The notes beneath the pieces were generated by a model that worked only from the letters and a program-made list of their open reading frames with translations, was not told the DNA's origin and made no database searches. A program made the position numbers and the translations under genes. From Chloroflexi bacterium CFX4 (GTDB taxonomy: Bacteria; Chloroflexota; Anaerolineae; Aggregatilineales; UBA2796): a stretch of DNA of 64,000 bases. Where the stretch lies: the NCBI GenBank assembly GCA_021404685.1, contig QWHC01000006.1, positions 1 through 64,000 on the forward strand. Reading direction: 5' to 3'. Below are positions 52,777 through 60,448 of this stretch, one piece after another. Position 1 is the stretch's first letter; every line of letters begins with the position of its first letter.

Positions 52777-54327
52777 ATGCTTGATCTAAGCACAATGAAT
52801 ATCGGCGCGACTTTGCCAGCCCTCTCGCTGGCATTGGGCGCGTGCATTCTGTTGATTATTGATCTCTCTGTGCCGAAAGAGCGCAAAGAAATCACTTTGA
52901 CGCTCTCGCTGATTGGTGTGGGCGTCTCGTTTGTGATTACGCTGCTCTCGCTGGGCGAGCAGGGCAGTGCCTTTATGGGCATGTACATTGCGGATAACTT
53001 CACTGGCATGGTTAACCTGATTGTGCTGGCGGCTGCCTTCATCGGCTTGTTGGTTGCCTATGACTACCTGAAGCGCACGGGCATGAATCGCGGCGAATAC
53101 TATCCGCTGCTGCTGATGACTGCCTCTGGTGCGATGTTCATGGGATCGGCAGGCGATCTGGTGGTGCTGCTGGTGGCGCTTGAGCTGCTCTCGATTCCGC
53201 TGTACATCTTGTCGGGCTTTCGGCGTCCGGATGCGCGCTCTGAAGAAAGTGCCATGAAATACTTTCTGCTTGGCGCGTTTTCAAGCGGCTTTTTGGTCTA
53301 CGGCATTGCGCTGACCTACGGCGCGATGGGTACGACCAACCTTGCCGAGATTTTCGCCCGTGTGCAGGCAGGACAGAATACCTCACCGTTCTTGTTGCTG
53401 ATGGGTACGGCGTTGTTGCTGGTTGGCTTGGGCTTCAAAGTGGCAGTCGTGCCGTTCCACCTATGGACGCCGGACGTTTATCAGGGTGCGCCAACGCCTG
53501 TGACTGCCTATATGAGCGTTGCGGCAAAAGTTGGCGGCTTTGCGGCGCTGCTGCGTGTGATGACGCTTGCCCTGCCGACGTTTGCGCTGGGTGCGCTGCC
53601 TGAGCTAGCGCCTGATCAGACGATCATAATTCACGCCGCATGGCAAGACACTGTGGCGATCCTTGCCGCGCTGACTATGATCCTTGGTAACTTTGTGGCA
53701 GTGGCGCAGCGTGATATTAAGCGCCTGTTGGCGTATTCCAGCATCGCGCACGCGGGCTACATTATGATGGCAGTCGCAGCCGCGGGCAGCTTCCAAGTGA
53801 CGGGCGACGATTTCGGGGCGCCGATCACATCGCTCGTGATTGCCGAAGAAGCACTGCGCGGCGCGCTGATCTACCTTGCAGCCTATACCTTCACCAACAT
53901 CGGCGCCTTTGCCGTCGGCATGGCAGTGGAGCGCAACGATGCCACTGGCACACTGCTGGATGACTTTGCCGGGCTAGGGCGTGCCAGACCGTTCCTCGCA
54001 GGCGCGATGACGATCTTCATGCTCAGCCTGACGGGCATTCCGCTGACGGGCGGCTTTGTGGGCAAGTGGTTTGTCTTTTTCAGCACGATGAACGCCGGCT
54101 TGGGCTTGCTGGCGCTGATCGGCGTGCTGACTAGCGTGGTGAGCGCCTACTACTATCTGCGCGTCATCGTCAAGATGTGGCTGGAAGCTGGTGAGGGCGA
54201 GGCAAGCGCACCGCCGCGCTTGGCAGGCGCCATCGCTTTCTGCGCGGTGGCAACGCTGATCATTGGCGTGCTGCCAACACTGGTCACCGGCTTTGCCGAC
54301 GCGGTGACGCTGGCACTTGTGCGCTAA
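52777..54327 (+). CDS. nuoN: NADH-quinone oxidoreductase subunit N
   Basis: A 516-residue antiporter-like subunit. Typical segments are LLVALELLSIPLYILSGFRRPDARSEESAMKYFLLGAFSSGFLVYGIAL, FKVAVVPFHLWTPDVYQGAPTPVTAYMSVAAK, RLLAYSSIAHAGYIMM and FMLSLTGIPLTGGFVGKW. The start is 2 bases after the nuoM stop. No His-rich insertion. The operon ends at the hairpin at 54351. Confidence 0.95.
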   Translation: MLDLSTMNIGATLPALSLALGACILLIIDLSVPKERKEITLTLSLIGVGVSFVITLLSLGEQGSAFMGMYIADNFTGMVNLIVLAAAFIGLLVAYDYLKRTGMNRGEYYPLLLMTASGAMFMGSAGDLVVLLVALELLSIPLYILSGFRRPDARSEESAMKYFLLGAFSSGFLVYGIALTYGAMGTTNLAEIFARVQAGQNTSPFLLLMGTALLLVGLGFKVAVVPFHLWTPDVYQGAPTPVTAYMSVAAKVGGFAALLRVMTLALPTFALGALPELAPDQTIIIHAAWQDTVAILAALTMILGNFVAVAQRDIKRLLAYSSIAHAGYIMMAVAAAGSFQVTGDDFGAPITSLVIAEEALRGALIYLAAYTFTNIGAFAVGMAVERNDATGTLLDDFAGLGRARPFLAGAMTIFMLSLTGIPLTGGFVGKWFVFFSTMNAGLGLLALIGVLTSVVSAYYYLRVIVKMWLEAGEGEASAPPRLAGAIAFCAVATLIIGVLPTLVTGFADAVTLALVR

Positions 54328-54350
54328 AACGCGCCACTAACGGCACTTTT

Positions 54351-54386
54351 CAGCGCGGCGTGAGGGTGAATCTTCACGCCGCGCTG
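54351..54386 (+). terminator. Terminator of the nuo operon
   Basis: A perfect 13-base stem (CAGCGCGGCGTGA / TCACGCCGCGCTG, 10-base loop) follows the nuoN stop. A TATAAT at 54392-54397, directly after it, probably belongs to the promoter of the next module. Confidence 0.78.
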
Positions 54387-54429
54387 TGTTGTATAATATT
54401 GTGTGGGCTAGTTTGATAAGGTGTTGGCT

Positions 54430-54648
54430 ATGCGTGCCATTGAACAGGCAATTGTGGAAAAGTTCCGATCCCTGAATAAGGAGCCGCAATAGCGAGTCTT
54501 GGCGCAGTTGAAAGAATATGCTGAGCTATTTGATTGGGAAAAATGGTTTCAACAAGTGGAAGCACTTTACGCGGAAAGCCAGAGCGGGCGGGAAAAGCTG
54601 CCTGAAGTGGACGTTGTGGGTTTGCTGCGCGAAATACGTGAGGAATAG
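54430..54648 (+). pseudogene. Antitoxin gene with in-frame stop (VapB-like)
   Basis: The frame opens MRAIEQAIVEKFRSLNKEPQ, meets TAG at 54490-54492, and continues with no further stop to TAG at 54646-54648. The continuation ends PEVDVVGLLREIREE, a C-terminus common in antitoxins next to PIN toxins. The last stop overlaps the GTG of the PIN toxin pseudogene. It is a broken antitoxin unless the assembly has a base error at 54490. Confidence 0.7.
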
Positions 54649-54894
54649 TGAACACACTTGTGCTAGACTCCAACATTTTGTTGGCGAGCGCTTTGCCCCA
54701 AGAGCCATTGCTGATCCGCGCCTATGAAATTGCTCTGCAATTCAATCTACCGAGAGCCTACGACTCGCAATATCTTGCGTTAGCAGAACGGCTAACATGC
54801 GATTTTTTGGACAGCCGATCAAACCTTGTATAACAGCATTCAAAGGCGCTTCCCACATATCCGCTGGCTGGGAAATATTGCATCGCCAAGTTGA
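54648..54894 (+). pseudogene. Degenerate PIN-domain toxin (VapC-like)
   Basis: The frame from the GTG at 54648 starts NTLVLDSNILLASALP (the PIN N-terminus with first Asp), then jumps to LLIRAYEIALQFNLPRAYDSQYLALAERL, which normally lies about 60-80 residues further in. So the middle of the domain, with its catalytic Glu, is deleted. A one-base insertion in a T-run (54802-54807, ATTTTTTGG) then breaks the frame. Reading on with one T fewer restores CDFWTADQTLYNSIQRRFPHI..LGN to a TGA at 54894, a normal VapC C-terminus. So the module carries two separate lesions. Confidence 0.75.
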
Positions 54895-54966
54895 TACAAA
54901 CACGCACTAACCGCACCGCGCTGTGTTACAATTGCAGCGTAAGGTTGCTGGAAGGGGAGGTTCCCC

Positions 54967-55223
54967 ATGCCCATTTTACCTGATTGGTTGAACTGCTTGA
55001 AGGCATATCTGAGCATGAGCAGGCAATTGCCCTAGCAATTCTGCGCGAGAGAATACTGCTGCAAGGCGTATCGGGCAAGTTGCCTATTGGTGAGCTAGGT
55101 GAGTCATTTGTTGCTCAAACACGGCACATTCACCTACCCACCGAAGACATGGATGAAATGCTGCGCGTTATTGAAGAAGATTGCGAAATTGTTGATGATA
55201 CACCGCCGCTCTCTCTTGATTGA
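54967..55223 (+). pseudogene. Antitoxin of the second VapBC-like module, frameshifted near its start
   Basis: A strong ribosome site (GGGGAGG, 54953-54959) sits 7 bases before the ATG at 54967, but that frame ends after 22 codons. One base later the frame reads LVELLEGISEHEQAIALAILRERILLQG and runs to TGA at 55221-55223. The N-terminus MPILPD plus this frame would make a normal antitoxin of about 85 residues if one T were restored near 54984 (GATTGG for GATTTGG). A TTG start at 54984 is the alternative. It overlaps the toxin gene by 29 bases, as expected for a coupled pair. Family not identified. Confidence 0.5.
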
Positions 55224-55587
55224 TACGAACGCTGCTGCTGCCTATCTCAACGGCGATAGTGTGTTGGCGCAATTGCTCTTAGAAAATGCTGTGGTTATCT
55301 CTTTTGTCGTTTTAGGCGAACTCTATTATGGCGCAGAACACTCAACACGCCGTGAACAAAATCTTGCGCGCATTAAAACTTTTGCCGATGGGCGCGTTGT
55401 GATTGGCTGTGATGAGCAAACGGCAGACCACTACGGGCGCATCAAAAGTGCGCTGCGCCTTAGTGGTCGCCCAATCCCTCATAACGATGTTTGGATTGCA
55501 GCGCAAGCCATACAACACGCTTTGGCGGTCGTCACCCGTGATGCACACTTTCAGCATGTGCAAAACCTGAACGTGCAGGCATGGTAA
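55195..55587 (+). CDS. PIN-domain toxin (VapC family)
   Basis: A 130-residue PIN-domain ribonuclease. The expected acidic residues are present: Asp in LLIDTNAAAAYL, Glu in VVLGELYYGAE and Asp in PHNDVWIAA, plus the C-terminal VVTRDAHF region with its own Asp. It would cleave RNA, often tRNA or rRNA, when freed from its antitoxin. The start at 55195 is inside the end of the antitoxin frame. All catalytic residues are intact, in contrast with the neighbour at 54648. Confidence 0.85.
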   Translation: MIHRRSLLIDTNAAAAYLNGDSVLAQLLLENAVVISFVVLGELYYGAEHSTRREQNLARIKTFADGRVVIGCDEQTADHYGRIKSALRLSGRPIPHNDVWIAAQAIQHALAVVTRDAHFQHVQNLNVQAW

Positions 55588-55599
55588 AGGACTCGCACA

Positions 55600-56721
55600 G
55601 TGCATATTGCCTTGCTTGCCACCGACCCTAGCGAGCCGCATGGTTGGAGCAACCACGCCCGCGATCTGATCGGCGCGCTTGCCGCACACGGCACACAGAT
55701 CACCCTCATCACCGCGCAGAATGCCGCCCCGGATCCGAACCTGCCCAACACAGCCGTGCGGCGCATCCTGCCGAGCCTGACCACGCCGCCGCGTGCGCTC
55801 AACCTGCGCTTGCTGGCTGCTAACCTTGCCATGCGCCATGCCGCACGCAACGCCGATCTGGTGCATGTGTTGGCAGAGCCTTACACCCTTGCAGCGCTTG
55901 CCCTTCGCCAACCGCTGCTTGTAACGGCACACGGCACCTACCTTCCACAAACAGCAAAGCTGCCGCGTTTTGGCGCGCTGTATCGGCGTGCTTACCGCCG
56001 CGCCCAAATTATCTGCGTCAGCAGCTACACCGAACGCCGCGTTCGCGCCGCCTTACCACAGGCACACACGCAAGTCATCCCTAACGGTGTGGATACAACA
56101 CGCTTTGCCCAGCCGATCATGGTGCAGGTGGCAAAGCGTGCGCCAACCGTGTTGGCTGTTGGTCAGGTGAAGCCGCGCAAAGGCTTTCTGGAAATTGTTG
56201 AGGCAATGGCACGCGTGCGGCAAATCATCCCAGATGCTGAGGCGGTTTTCATCGGCAGCACCAGTGGCGATCCGCGCTATGTGGCAAGCCTGCATGAACG
56301 GATTGCCGCGCTCGGTCTGAGTGATGCTGTGCGCTTACTCGGACGGCTGCCCGATGCTGAACTGCTGGCATGGTATGCGGCAGCCGATGTCTTTGCGCTC
56401 CATTCGCGCAATCAGGGCGATAAATTCGAGGGCTTCGGCTTGGTCTACCTTGAGGCAAGCGCGGCAGGTTTGCCCGTCATTGGCACAACGGACTGCGGCG
56501 CGGAAGATGCCATTCAGCAGGGCAAGACAGGTTTTTTGGTGGCGCAAGGCGATAGTGCAGGGTTAGCGGATGCGATTGTGCGCTTGTTGCGCGATCCTGA
56601 GTTGCGGGCGCAGCTCGGTGTGGCGGGCAAAGCCTTTGCCGCGCAGCACACTTGGGAAGCAGCTGCGCGGCAAGTCTTAACACTGTATCAGCAGGTGCTT
56701 ATGGCACCACTGAATAGATGA
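55600..56721 (+). CDS. GT4 family glycosyltransferase
   Basis: A 373-residue GT-B enzyme. The N-terminal domain includes HGWSNHARDLIGALAAHG, and the C-terminal Rossmann domain has VLAVGQVKPRKGFLEIVEAMA, the sugar-nucleotide motif DVFALHSRNQGDKFEGFGLVYLEASAAGLPVIGT and the usual Glu spacing. It transfers hexose from NDP- or phospho-donors, but the acceptor is unknown. The start is GTG at 55600. Its 3' end overlaps the convergent SBP gene by 23 bases. Confidence 0.87.
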   Translation: MHIALLATDPSEPHGWSNHARDLIGALAAHGTQITLITAQNAAPDPNLPNTAVRRILPSLTTPPRALNLRLLAANLAMRHAARNADLVHVLAEPYTLAALALRQPLLVTAHGTYLPQTAKLPRFGALYRRAYRRAQIICVSSYTERRVRAALPQAHTQVIPNGVDTTRFAQPIMVQVAKRAPTVLAVGQVKPRKGFLEIVEAMARVRQIIPDAEAVFIGSTSGDPRYVASLHERIAALGLSDAVRLLGRLPDAELLAWYAAADVFALHSRNQGDKFEGFGLVYLEASAAGLPVIGTTDCGAEDAIQQGKTGFLVAQGDSAGLADAIVRLLRDPELRAQLGVAGKAFAAQHTWEAAARQVLTLYQQVLMAPLNR

Positions 56722-58555
56722 TCTCAAAAAGGTTATTTGCCTCACCCGCAGGACCTTCATTCACCTCGTTGTTCAAGTCAACCACAACGGCATCCTTGAA
56801 GCTACCAACGTTTGGCACGCCCGGATAGTTGATCACGACGGTGGTCTGCTGCTGGCTTGCCAAGCCCGGCACAATCACTGCACCGAACACGCCTTGGAAG
56901 GACGCTGCTACTGCAAACTGACCCGCGTTGGCGCCGCCCTGATTACGGAGGGTGACAGTCAGGCTGAAAGGTGCAGAGACCTTCAGCGGATTCTGGCTGA
57001 GGAAGGCGCTTACCACCACAATATCAGGCTCGACGGGCAGCGGTGGTGGCGTGGCAGTCGCTGTGGCAAGTGGCGTCGGTGTTGGCGGCGTCGGCACGAC
57101 GGGCAGCGTCCGCACGTTGCCAAAAATGCTCACAATGCCGGCATCGCCGGTGATCCACGCCAGTTGCCCTTGGAAGTTGAAAGTGAACCATGTGTAGTTG
57201 TTGTTCGCCCCAAGCAGTTGCACCTTTGAACCACGCGGCAAGCGTCCGATAGGTGGCTCATAGGCTAAGCCGGGACCGTAGCGCACGTTCACAAAGTCGT
57301 TCAGCACGGTTAGCTCGACAAAAGCAGGTGTGGCGGTTACCACCAATGGCGGCGTCGTTGGCTGCACAACGGGCGGTGGTGGCGGTGGTGCAATCAAGGT
57401 CGGCTGAACAGCCACATTAGGCTGATCGGGCAAGCGCTGCCCTCCTTTGTAGCGTGCGAGAAGGCGTCCGCCACCTGTCGCGTTCGTCTCAAAGATGATG
57501 CTGTTTTGTGTGGTCTCGCCCGCGCCGATGGAAGGCTCAAAAGTGCCTTGCACAGCGTTCTGTGGCGGCAATGCCTGCAAGGCTGCATAGAGCGCTGCGG
57601 ACTGCGTGCCAGCCGTCGGAATGGCGGAGAGGACAGCATTCGCAGCATCGTAGGCTGCCGCAGCGATGCCGTCTGGTGCTTCACCGAATGCCTCAAGGTA
57701 CGCAGCTACAAAGGCGGTACTGGCAGGCGAAGTATCTGAGAGCAGCCAGTTGGTAACGCCAACCATGCCGCTGAGCGGCGCGGCGCCTAGCGCATTGATG
57801 AAAGCACGGTTATCCGCCTGATCAGTCACGAAGCGTCCTGTGAAGTTTGCCTCGCGCAGCGCCTGATACAGCTCCACCAATTGCGCGGTCTCGCCAAAGG
57901 CAACCACCGTATCCGGCTGTGTTTGCAGCACCACTTGCGCCGCAGAGGCGACCGGCGCGTTCGGGTCTTGCAGCACGGGCGTGGCAGCGGTTTGGCGCTG
58001 TGCCAACGCCACGACCAGTGCGGTTGCGGCTGAGGCTGCGCCGCTGCTGGTGCCTTGATAAAGCGTGATGCGCCGTGCGCCAAAGTTGCCGATCAGCATA
58101 TCGGCAAGGGCAGTCATGCGCGCTGAGTCCGCGGCACGCGAACGGAAACTGTTGGTGCTGGCACCGACGCGCACTTCGCTGTTAACGGCGGCGGTGAACA
58201 GCGGCGCACCATTGGGAGAACGATTGGCAATTGCCTGTGCGAAAGCAGGGCTATCTGGTCCGAAGATGGCTGCCACGCCAATTTGCTCTAGGCGGCTGAT
58301 GGCGGCAACCACCTCCTCTTGTGTGCGTGCTTCTGCCACGGCTGGGCTAACACCCACGCGCTGTCCATCGGGCAGTTGCACGCCACCGCGTTGGTTCACC
58401 TGCTCTAGGGCAAGGCGCACGCCGCGAAAGGTGCTGCTGTTGGTTGCGCCAATCACGCCGAAGATGACAGGTTGCCCCTGCGCGGTCGCCGCCGAGGGCG
58501 GCAGTAAAGCGATGATCAGCGCAAGGCAGATCAACATCAAACTAAGTTTTTTCAT
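56699..58555 (-). CDS. Secreted substrate-binding protein fused to SH3 and CARDB domains
   Basis: A 618-residue exported protein. A signal peptide (residues 1-26) is followed by a Leu/Ile/Val-type SBP domain (Peripla_BP_6, about 30-375, starting PVIFGVIGATNSSTFRGVRLALEQVNQRGG). A Pro-rich linker leads to an SH3b domain (about 420-475, LNDFVNVRYGPGLAYEPPIGRLPRGS). A second Pro/Thr linker precedes a C-terminal CARDB domain (about 505-618, FSLTVTLRNQGGANAG). The SH3b plus CARDB tail suggests cell-wall attachment instead of transport only. No permease or ATPase genes adjoin it. The ribosome site GGGAAG is well placed. Confidence 0.82.
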   Translation of the reverse strand: MKKLSLMLICLALIIALLPPSAATAQGQPVIFGVIGATNSSTFRGVRLALEQVNQRGGVQLPDGQRVGVSPAVAEARTQEEVVAAISRLEQIGVAAIFGPDSPAFAQAIANRSPNGAPLFTAAVNSEVRVGASTNSFRSRAADSARMTALADMLIGNFGARRITLYQGTSSGAASAATALVVALAQRQTAATPVLQDPNAPVASAAQVVLQTQPDTVVAFGETAQLVELYQALREANFTGRFVTDQADNRAFINALGAAPLSGMVGVTNWLLSDTSPASTAFVAAYLEAFGEAPDGIAAAAYDAANAVLSAIPTAGTQSAALYAALQALPPQNAVQGTFEPSIGAGETTQNSIIFETNATGGGRLLARYKGGQRLPDQPNVAVQPTLIAPPPPPPVVQPTTPPLVVTATPAFVELTVLNDFVNVRYGPGLAYEPPIGRLPRGSKVQLLGANNNYTWFTFNFQGQLAWITGDAGIVSIFGNVRTLPVVPTPPTPTPLATATATPPPLPVEPDIVVVSAFLSQNPLKVSAPFSLTVTLRNQGGANAGQFAVAASFQGVFGAVIVPGLASQQQTTVVINYPGVPNVGSFKDAVVVDLNNEVNEGPAGEANNLFEIIYSVVP

Positions 58556-58866
58556 AGCTTTTCTTCCCTTTGTGAAACTCGCAGCCTTTTCCCATGCGTA
58601 TATTACCGCAACTGGCGCGGCAAGGGTGCGCGGTGTGTGCCGTTCGCCTAAGCAACGCTCGCCCTACGCGATCCCTACGCCGTGATCAGAAATGTTTTTT
58701 GGCAATTTATGAAACTTTAGCCAGTCTAAACTGCCAAAAACATTGGCTGTGGCAAGATTCAGTGTGCTAACAAATGCCATGATGTGAAAAGTTTGCTATA
58801 GGCGATAAATAGTTTTTGCCACATAATAAAATTATATAAAAATCGTTTGGGCGAAAGCGTGAGGGA
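58556..58866. other. Divergent intergenic region (311 bases)
   Basis: No gene is seen here. It separates two divergent genes. The half nearest 58866 is strongly AT-rich (about 58780-58850). A near-perfect inverted repeat, ATGTTTTTTGGCA (58692-58704) and TGCCAAAAACAT (58732-58743), flanks 27 bases, with one extra T. Promoters for both directions must lie here but no convincing -35/-10 pair is visible. Confidence 0.5.
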
Positions 58867-60414
58867 ATGGCACGCGTTTTCATCAGTTATAACTCCCAAG
58901 ATCGCCCGTTCATACTCAAAATAGCGGCGCAGTTACAAGCCGCCGAACATGATGTATGGCTTGATGTATGGCGCATCAGTGGGCGGGTGCCCTATTGGGA
59001 AGAGATCAAAGCGGGCATTGAACAATGCACGCATTTTGTGTTTGCCATTTCGCCGCAAGCCATCGAGTCGGAGAGTGGATCACGCATTGAGCTGGATCAT
59101 GCCGCTGGTCTGCCTTCGGAAAAGCGCCCGATTATCGTCCCGCTCCTGGTGCGCAAAACGCCCCTAGAGGCACTCCCCATCACCATCTCGGCAGGGCGTC
59201 TGCACATTCACGACTTTGTGAATAAGCCCTTTGAGGCAATGCTGAGCAATGTGTTGCACGCTGTTGCATCCAGCAAAACAGAGTCTGCCAGCAAGCTCAG
59301 CACCAGTGTGTTCACCTCGCAACGAGCGCAAAAACTGCGCTATACAGAAGCGATTGCCCTTGTGCAAGCAGGCGCATATGAGCAGGCAATCGCCAGCCTT
59401 GAAGAGCTTGCCGCACAGGGCTACCGCCCTACCATGATGCCCTTAGAGCGCGTTTTGAACCATGCGCGCCAGCGTATGATGGAGTCAAAGCGCCGTGCGG
59501 AAGCAGAAGATGCCTACGAAGAAATTGCCGCCCTTGAAGGGCTAAGCCGCGATCTTGCCCGTGAGGCATGGGCGCAGTTCCGTCACGATTACCCTGAATT
59601 CACCGATGATCCGCTGAACCTTGCCGCACGCCTAAGCCGCCGCAACGGACAAACCACCGTCCGCCACAATGTGGCTGACCTGCTGCCCGATTTTGAGTGG
59701 CGCAGCATTCCGCAAGGCGTGGCGCTGCTTGAGGACGCCACAAATCTCCGTAAATATAATCCGCAAGGCTCACGCGGCGGTTGGTATGATGTGCCTGCCT
59801 TCAAAATTGCCAAAACACCTATCACCAACCTGCAATATCAGTATTTCTTAGATGCGCCCGACGGCTACCGTGATATGCGTTGGTGGTCTTACTCGCTGCA
59901 CGCCTCGGCATGGCGGCGCAAACGTCCGCAGGCAAAGCTGACCGCCGTCTTAGGTGACCGTTTGCCACGCACGCGCATCAGTTGGTTTGATGCGATTGCC
60001 TTTTGCCTATGGCTGAGCCATCGCAGCGGACAGCACATCACCTTGCCGACTGAGGTGCAGTGGCAGCGCGCCGCGCAAGGCGACGATGGACGGCGCTATC
60101 CGTATGGCAACACTTTTGATGAAACGCGCTGCAATGTGCGCGAATCAGGGCATGGCGCACCCACACCTGTAGATGCCTATCCCAAGGGTGTGAGCCCCTA
60201 TGGCGTGCTGGATATGCAAGGCAATGTGTGGGAATGGTGCCTGACCGAGTGGCAGACCGACTCTGCCCATGTGGAAGGTGGCAACGCACGCGCTTTACGT
60301 GGCGGCGCATGGTCATCGGTAGGCGCTATGGTGAACTGTTTCTACCGCTATCAGAACATTCCCTCTGTCGAGCTAGACTCTATTGGTTTCCGCCCAGTGC
60401 TGTTGGATGATTAA
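58867..60414 (+). CDS. TIR domain - formylglycine-generating-enzyme-like fusion
   Basis: A 515-residue protein. Residues 1-135 form a TIR_2 domain (MARVFISYNSQD, VWLDVWRISG, YWEEIKAGIEQC, ISPQAIESESGSRIELDHA). The acidic WEEI residues (about 45-46) are candidates for the NADase Glu. Residues 150-250 are helical. The C-terminal domain (about 275-510) is FGE/SUMF1-like: FKIAKTPITNLQYQYFLD, ISWFDAIAFCLWLS, LPTEVQWQRAAQG, YPYGNTFDETRCNV, GVLDMQGNVWEWCLTEW and ALRGGAWSS..GFRPV. The catalytic Cys pair of true FGE is not obvious. It probably acts in signalling or immunity. The CCA-adding gene follows 34 bases on. Confidence 0.85.
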   Translation: MARVFISYNSQDRPFILKIAAQLQAAEHDVWLDVWRISGRVPYWEEIKAGIEQCTHFVFAISPQAIESESGSRIELDHAAGLPSEKRPIIVPLLVRKTPLEALPITISAGRLHIHDFVNKPFEAMLSNVLHAVASSKTESASKLSTSVFTSQRAQKLRYTEAIALVQAGAYEQAIASLEELAAQGYRPTMMPLERVLNHARQRMMESKRRAEAEDAYEEIAALEGLSRDLAREAWAQFRHDYPEFTDDPLNLAARLSRRNGQTTVRHNVADLLPDFEWRSIPQGVALLEDATNLRKYNPQGSRGGWYDVPAFKIAKTPITNLQYQYFLDAPDGYRDMRWWSYSLHASAWRRKRPQAKLTAVLGDRLPRTRISWFDAIAFCLWLSHRSGQHITLPTEVQWQRAAQGDDGRRYPYGNTFDETRCNVRESGHGAPTPVDAYPKGVSPYGVLDMQGNVWEWCLTEWQTDSAHVEGGNARALRGGAWSSVGAMVNCFYRYQNIPSVELDSIGFRPVLLDD

Positions 60415-60435
60415 ACGCATCACCAGCCGACTGCG

Positions 60436-60441
60436 CTATAA
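60436..60441 (+). promoter_or_regulatory. Consensus -10 just upstream of the cca-like start
   Basis: TATAAT ends 7 bases before the ATG at 60449, so a transcript from it would start at or next to the start codon (leaderless mRNA). The -35 is poor (AAACGC at 17 bases). Read-through from the TIR-FGE gene is the alternative. Confidence 0.3.
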
Positions 60442-60448
60442 TCTACCT

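Noticed and set aside
54490-54492. In-frame TAG as a recoded (e.g. pyrrolysine) codon in the antitoxin
   Set aside because: The adjacent toxin is itself badly broken and other genes show no TAG readthrough, so decay or sequencing error is the simpler reading.
58867-60414. Diversity-generating retroelement target
   Set aside because: The FGE-type domain is a common DGR target fold, but there is no reverse transcriptase, template repeat or variable-repeat pair in the window.
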